DNA of 8,934 bases, taken from the NCBI GenBank assembly GCA_947451875.1, contig CANGBE010000049.1, forward strand, positions 1 through 8,934, given 5' to 3'. Made by a program: the position numbers and the translations under genes. The notes below the pieces were generated by a model. The model did not search any database and was not told the origin of the DNA. It saw only the letters and a program-made list of their open reading frames with translations. Positions 6,542 to 8,934 of this stretch are shown piece by piece; position 1 is the stretch's first letter, and each line of letters opens with the position of its first letter. Source of the DNA: Sphingomonadaceae bacterium (GTDB lineage: Bacteria; Pseudomonadota; Alphaproteobacteria; Sphingomonadales; Sphingomonadaceae).

Positions 6542-7075
6542 TCACTTGCTGGTTGGTTCGATCACCAGTTGGACGAGCAGTTGGACTATCTCAGCTTCGG
6601 AATGATCCGGACCGCGTAACAGCCACCAGGCGATGATGTCCACCGCCCCCCGCACACCGAAATGCGCCCTAAGACCCGGTGGCAGCGTGCCCTCACCTTG
6701 CGCAGACTGCTCGGCAAGCAAGCGGGCAGCATTGCCGAATTGCTCACGCAGCACGGAGCCGCCACCCTGCGAAAGCAGCAGGGTCCAAAGCCTGCGGTTC
6801 TCGGCAACGTGGCGGACGAGCGCATGGGCTGCATCTTTGCGCGCCTCGCCAAAGAGCAGCGGCAGGCCGCGCTCAAGCAGCGGGCCGACCGCGTCCCCGG
6901 CAATATCCCGCAACAGGTCGTCAAGCGCAGGGTAATGGCGAAAGAAGGTGGCATAGCCAACACCGGCAAGATCCGTCAGCTCCTTCACCGATATGTCGGC
7001 GAGCGGCTTGTGATCGAGCAAAGCCAGCAGCGCACGCTGCAGCGCCTGTCTCGATTTGACTTTGCGTAGATCCAT
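6542..7075 (-). CDS. TetR-family transcriptional regulator
   Basis: A 177-residue protein from ATG 7075. The open frame extends to a TTG at 7117 (191 residues), but the ATG is preferred: AGGCGG lies a few bases upstream and the helix-turn-helix falls at the usual distance from the N-terminus. The DNA-binding domain covers roughly residues 8-55, with ISVKELTDLAGVGYATFFRHYP (28-49) as the helix-turn-helix and the characteristic AGV-x-x-x-TFFRHY. The rest is helical with little recognisable sequence, as normal for the ligand-binding domain (W97 and WW at 150-151 could line a hydrophobic pocket). It most likely represses the downstream luxE-like operon by binding the palindrome that begins 12 bases past its stop codon, and lets go when an acid, acyl-CoA or related inducer binds. 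It lies 55 bases after the HyuA-like gene on the same strand, so it may also be read through from there. Confidence 0.9.
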   Translation of the reverse strand: MDLRKVKSRQALQRALLALLDHKPLADISVKELTDLAGVGYATFFRHYPALDDLLRDIAGDAVGPLLERGLPLLFGEARKDAAHALVRHVAENRRLWTLLLSQGGGSVLREQFGNAARLLAEQSAQGEGTLPPGLRAHFGVRGAVDIIAWWLLRGPDHSEAEIVQLLVQLVIEPTSK

Positions 7076-7130
7076 GGCCGCCTGATGCCGCGCTGACGCT
7101 GCTCGGGCAATCACCAAGTGCGGAGTCGGC

Positions 7131-8934
7131 TCACAGCTTCACCAGTTCATAGTCCCCAGCCGCATCAACCTGCGCCTGCCAGCCGGGATAGACGACGATG
7201 GTGGTGAACACCTCCTCGATGATCGCAGGAGATGCCACGACATGGCCGGGCACAAGCTGGCTGCCGAGATAGACTGGCGTTTCGGCAAAGCCCTGCCCTA
7301 GATTTGCGCGGCGCGTCTTGGCCGGGGCGGGCGGCGCCGATGGCGTGACCGCACCACCTGCCGCACTTGGCGAAGGCGTGACCACCCGGCTGGCGAGGCG
7401 CACGCCGGTTACCTCGGGCACCTCGTGGTCGCGGATGTGGTTGTATTCGGCCATGTGGCGCGCGTTGAACGCGGCAATGGCCCGCGCGCCCAAGCCATCG
7501 TCAACAAACGACAGGTCGCCCAGCTTGCTCTCGGGCGCGACGTCGAAGGTTAGTGAGAAGTTCTGCCCGGCATAGCGCATGTTGACGCGATACGAGGCTA
7601 AAACGGCCTCTTTCGCGAAGCCGGCGGCGGTGAAATAGCGTTCCGCACGATCACCAAGTTCGCCCCACAGGCCGCGCAGCTTGGGCAGATCGAGCGCATT
7701 GGCCTTAGCAATCAGCGAGCGTTCCTCGTCAATCGCCGGATCGGCAACCAGCGTGCCGAGCGCCGAGAAGGTCGGCGAGGCCTTGGGCACCAGCACCTTG
7801 GTAATCCCCAGATCCTCGGCCTGAATCGCCGCGAAGGCCGGGCCGTTGCCGCCATAGGCGAGCATGACGAGATCCTTGGGATCAACGCCCTTACCCGCCG
7901 TCGTGCGGCGTACGCCCTGGCTCATGTTGGCATTGACCACCCGCCAGCAATCGAAGGCGGCTTGCTCTGCAGAAGTGCCCATTTCGGCACCGATTGCGGC
8001 GAAAGCTTCCTCCACACCAGCGCGTGTCAGGCAGAACGAGCCACCGGCAAAGCCTTCCTCGGTCGAGAGGATGCCGAGCATGACCAGCGCATCGGTAACC
8101 GTCGGCTCAGTGCCACCGCGACCATAGGCAATCGGGCCGGGCTCTGAGCCCGCCGAACGCGGGCCGACCTGCAGGGCTCCGGCATTGACGTGGCATATCG
8201 AGCCACCACCCGCGCCCAGCGTTTCCACTTTCACCATCGGCACGCCGATCAGATAGCGGTGGTGCATGTTCCACCCCGCCTCAGCCGGAGCCGCGCCATT
8301 GAGCACGAGGCTCATGTCATAAGATGTGCCGCCCATATCGACGCAAAGCAGGTTCGGATGCCCCTTGGCCGTGCCGACATGGGCCGAACCGATCACGCCG
8401 CCGGCAGGGCCTGAGGCCAGCACGCGGATCGGTGAGCCCTCGATATAGTTCACACTCATCACCCCGCCAGATGCCTGCATCACCATCAGCTGGCCGGGAT
8501 AGCCGCCATCGCGCAGCCGGGTGACCAGCCGCTCGAGGTAGCCCGTCACCCGCGGCGCGACGAAGGCGTTGACCACGGTGGTGCTGGTCCGGTCATATTC
8601 CGGCGCGCGCGGCAGCACTTCGTGGCTGAGCGACACGGCAACGCCGGGCAGTTCCTCGGCGGCGATCTCGGCTACGCGCTTTTCGTGGTCCGAATTGACG
8701 TGGGCAAACAGCAGCGAGACCGCGAGCGATTCCACGCCCTGCTTCTTCAGCTGGCGACAGGCATGGCGCACGCTGTCCTCATCGAGCGCCTTGTGCACCG
8801 TGCCATCGTGCAACACCCGCTCGGCCACGGTCAGGCGTCGGCGGCGCGGGGTGATCTGCTTGGGCGGAGCGAGGCGGACATCCCAGATGTCTTCCTTGTA
8901 GCCGCGCCGGTATTCGATCTCGTCGCGGAAACCC
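7131..8934 (-). CDS. HyuA-like hydantoinase/oxoprolinase (or carboxylase) subunit, N-terminus outside window
   Basis: The frame is open to the right edge and encodes 600 residues here. The GTG at 8828 is internal, because the upstream codons continue family sequence (GFRDEIEYRRGYKEDIWDV, then an ITPRRRR stretch). HyuA proteins have about 680-700 residues, so roughly 80-100 N-terminal residues are missing, including the first ATPase motif. Visible: EYDRTSTTVVNAFVAP, LASGPAGGVIGS, the nucleotide-binding CVDMGGTSYDMS (bases about 8347-8312), and ETLGAGGGSICHVNAG followed by VGPRSAGSEPGPIAYGRGG, all hallmark segments. The family includes N-methylhydantoinase A, 5-oxoprolinase, and the ATP-hydrolysing subunits of acetone and acetophenone carboxylases. 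They couple ATP hydrolysis to ring opening or to ketone/enol carboxylation. A HyuB partner is normally adjacent; none lies downstream, so it may be upstream beyond the window or fused elsewhere. TetR gene follows after 55 bases. Confidence 0.9.
   Translation of the reverse strand, partial: GFRDEIEYRRGYKEDIWDVRLAPPKQITPRRRRLTVAERVLHDGTVHKALDEDSVRHACRQLKKQGVESLAVSLLFAHVNSDHEKRVAEIAAEELPGVAVSLSHEVLPRAPEYDRTSTTVVNAFVAPRVTGYLERLVTRLRDGGYPGQLMVMQASGGVMSVNYIEGSPIRVLASGPAGGVIGSAHVGTAKGHPNLLCVDMGGTSYDMSLVLNGAAPAEAGWNMHHRYLIGVPMVKVETLGAGGGSICHVNAGALQVGPRSAGSEPGPIAYGRGGTEPTVTDALVMLGILSTEEGFAGGSFCLTRAGVEEAFAAIGAEMGTSAEQAAFDCWRVVNANMSQGVRRTTAGKGVDPKDLVMLAYGGNGPAFAAIQAEDLGITKVLVPKASPTFSALGTLVADPAIDEERSLIAKANALDLPKLRGLWGELGDRAERYFTAAGFAKEAVLASYRVNMRYAGQNFSLTFDVAPESKLGDLSFVDDGLGARAIAAFNARHMAEYNHIRDHEVPEVTGVRLASRVVTPSPSAAGGAVTPSAPPAPAKTRRANLGQGFAETPVYLGSQLVPGHVVASPAIIEEVFTTIVVYPGWQAQVDAAGDYELVKL

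Noticed and set aside
7076..7117. Earlier TTG/GTG starts for the TetR gene (7117 and 7114)
   Set aside because: ATG 7075 has a better ribosome-binding site and a normal distance to the helix-turn-helix, though the earlier starts are not excluded.
1..8934. Luciferase genes, LuxD-type acyltransferase, quorum-sensing genes or a complete lux operon
   Set aside because: No frame shows luciferase or LuxI/LuxR features; only the LuxE and LuxC families are represented.
1..8934. Insertion sequences, tRNA genes, CRISPR arrays, long direct or inverted repeats
   Set aside because: Reading both strands by eye I saw none; the window is almost fully coding with gaps below 70 bases.

Overview
The window reads as a gene-dense, GC-rich (by eye about 60%) chromosomal stretch from a proteobacterium. 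The gene mix (paired SDR dehydrogenases, PAPS-type sulfotransferase, HyuA-like protein, LuxE/LuxC-like pair, TetR regulator) resembles accessory catabolic clusters of alphaproteobacteria, perhaps a sphingomonad. That assignment is an inference from gene content, not proven by any marker gene. I see no rRNA, tRNA, CRISPR array, insertion sequence or phage gene, and no stretch above 100 bases without a gene.

Layout. At the left, on the + strand, are the C-terminal part of a sulfotransferase-family protein (1-539) and, overlapping it by 4 bases, a sugar-phosphate isomerase/epimerase-like TIM-barrel protein (536-1348). Its stop codon overlaps the stop codon of the first gene on the opposite strand. 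Everything to the right is on the - strand. In the direction of transcription these are: a HyuA-type hydantoinase/oxoprolinase subunit that enters from beyond the right edge (8934-7131), a TetR-family repressor (7075-6542), a 60-base gap with a perfect 16-base palindrome, a LuxE-like acyl-protein synthetase (6481-5093), a LuxC-like acyl-CoA/acyl-enzyme reductase (5096-3645), an alpha/beta hydrolase (3637-2924), and two short-chain dehydrogenases (2859-2113 and 2094-1345).

How it may work together. LuxE activates a carboxylic acid with ATP and hands the acyl group to LuxC, which reduces it with NADPH to an aldehyde. In luminous bacteria this complex feeds luciferase. Here no luciferase genes are present, and the pair is followed by a hydrolase and two dehydrogenases with opposite predicted cofactor preference. 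The likely unit is therefore a small acid-to-aldehyde (and perhaps aldehyde/alcohol/ketone) conversion pathway, with the substrate unknown. It is probably controlled by the TetR protein acting on the palindrome in front of the luxE-like gene. The most interesting content is this regulated, non-luminescent LuxE-LuxC-hydrolase-SDR-SDR operon.
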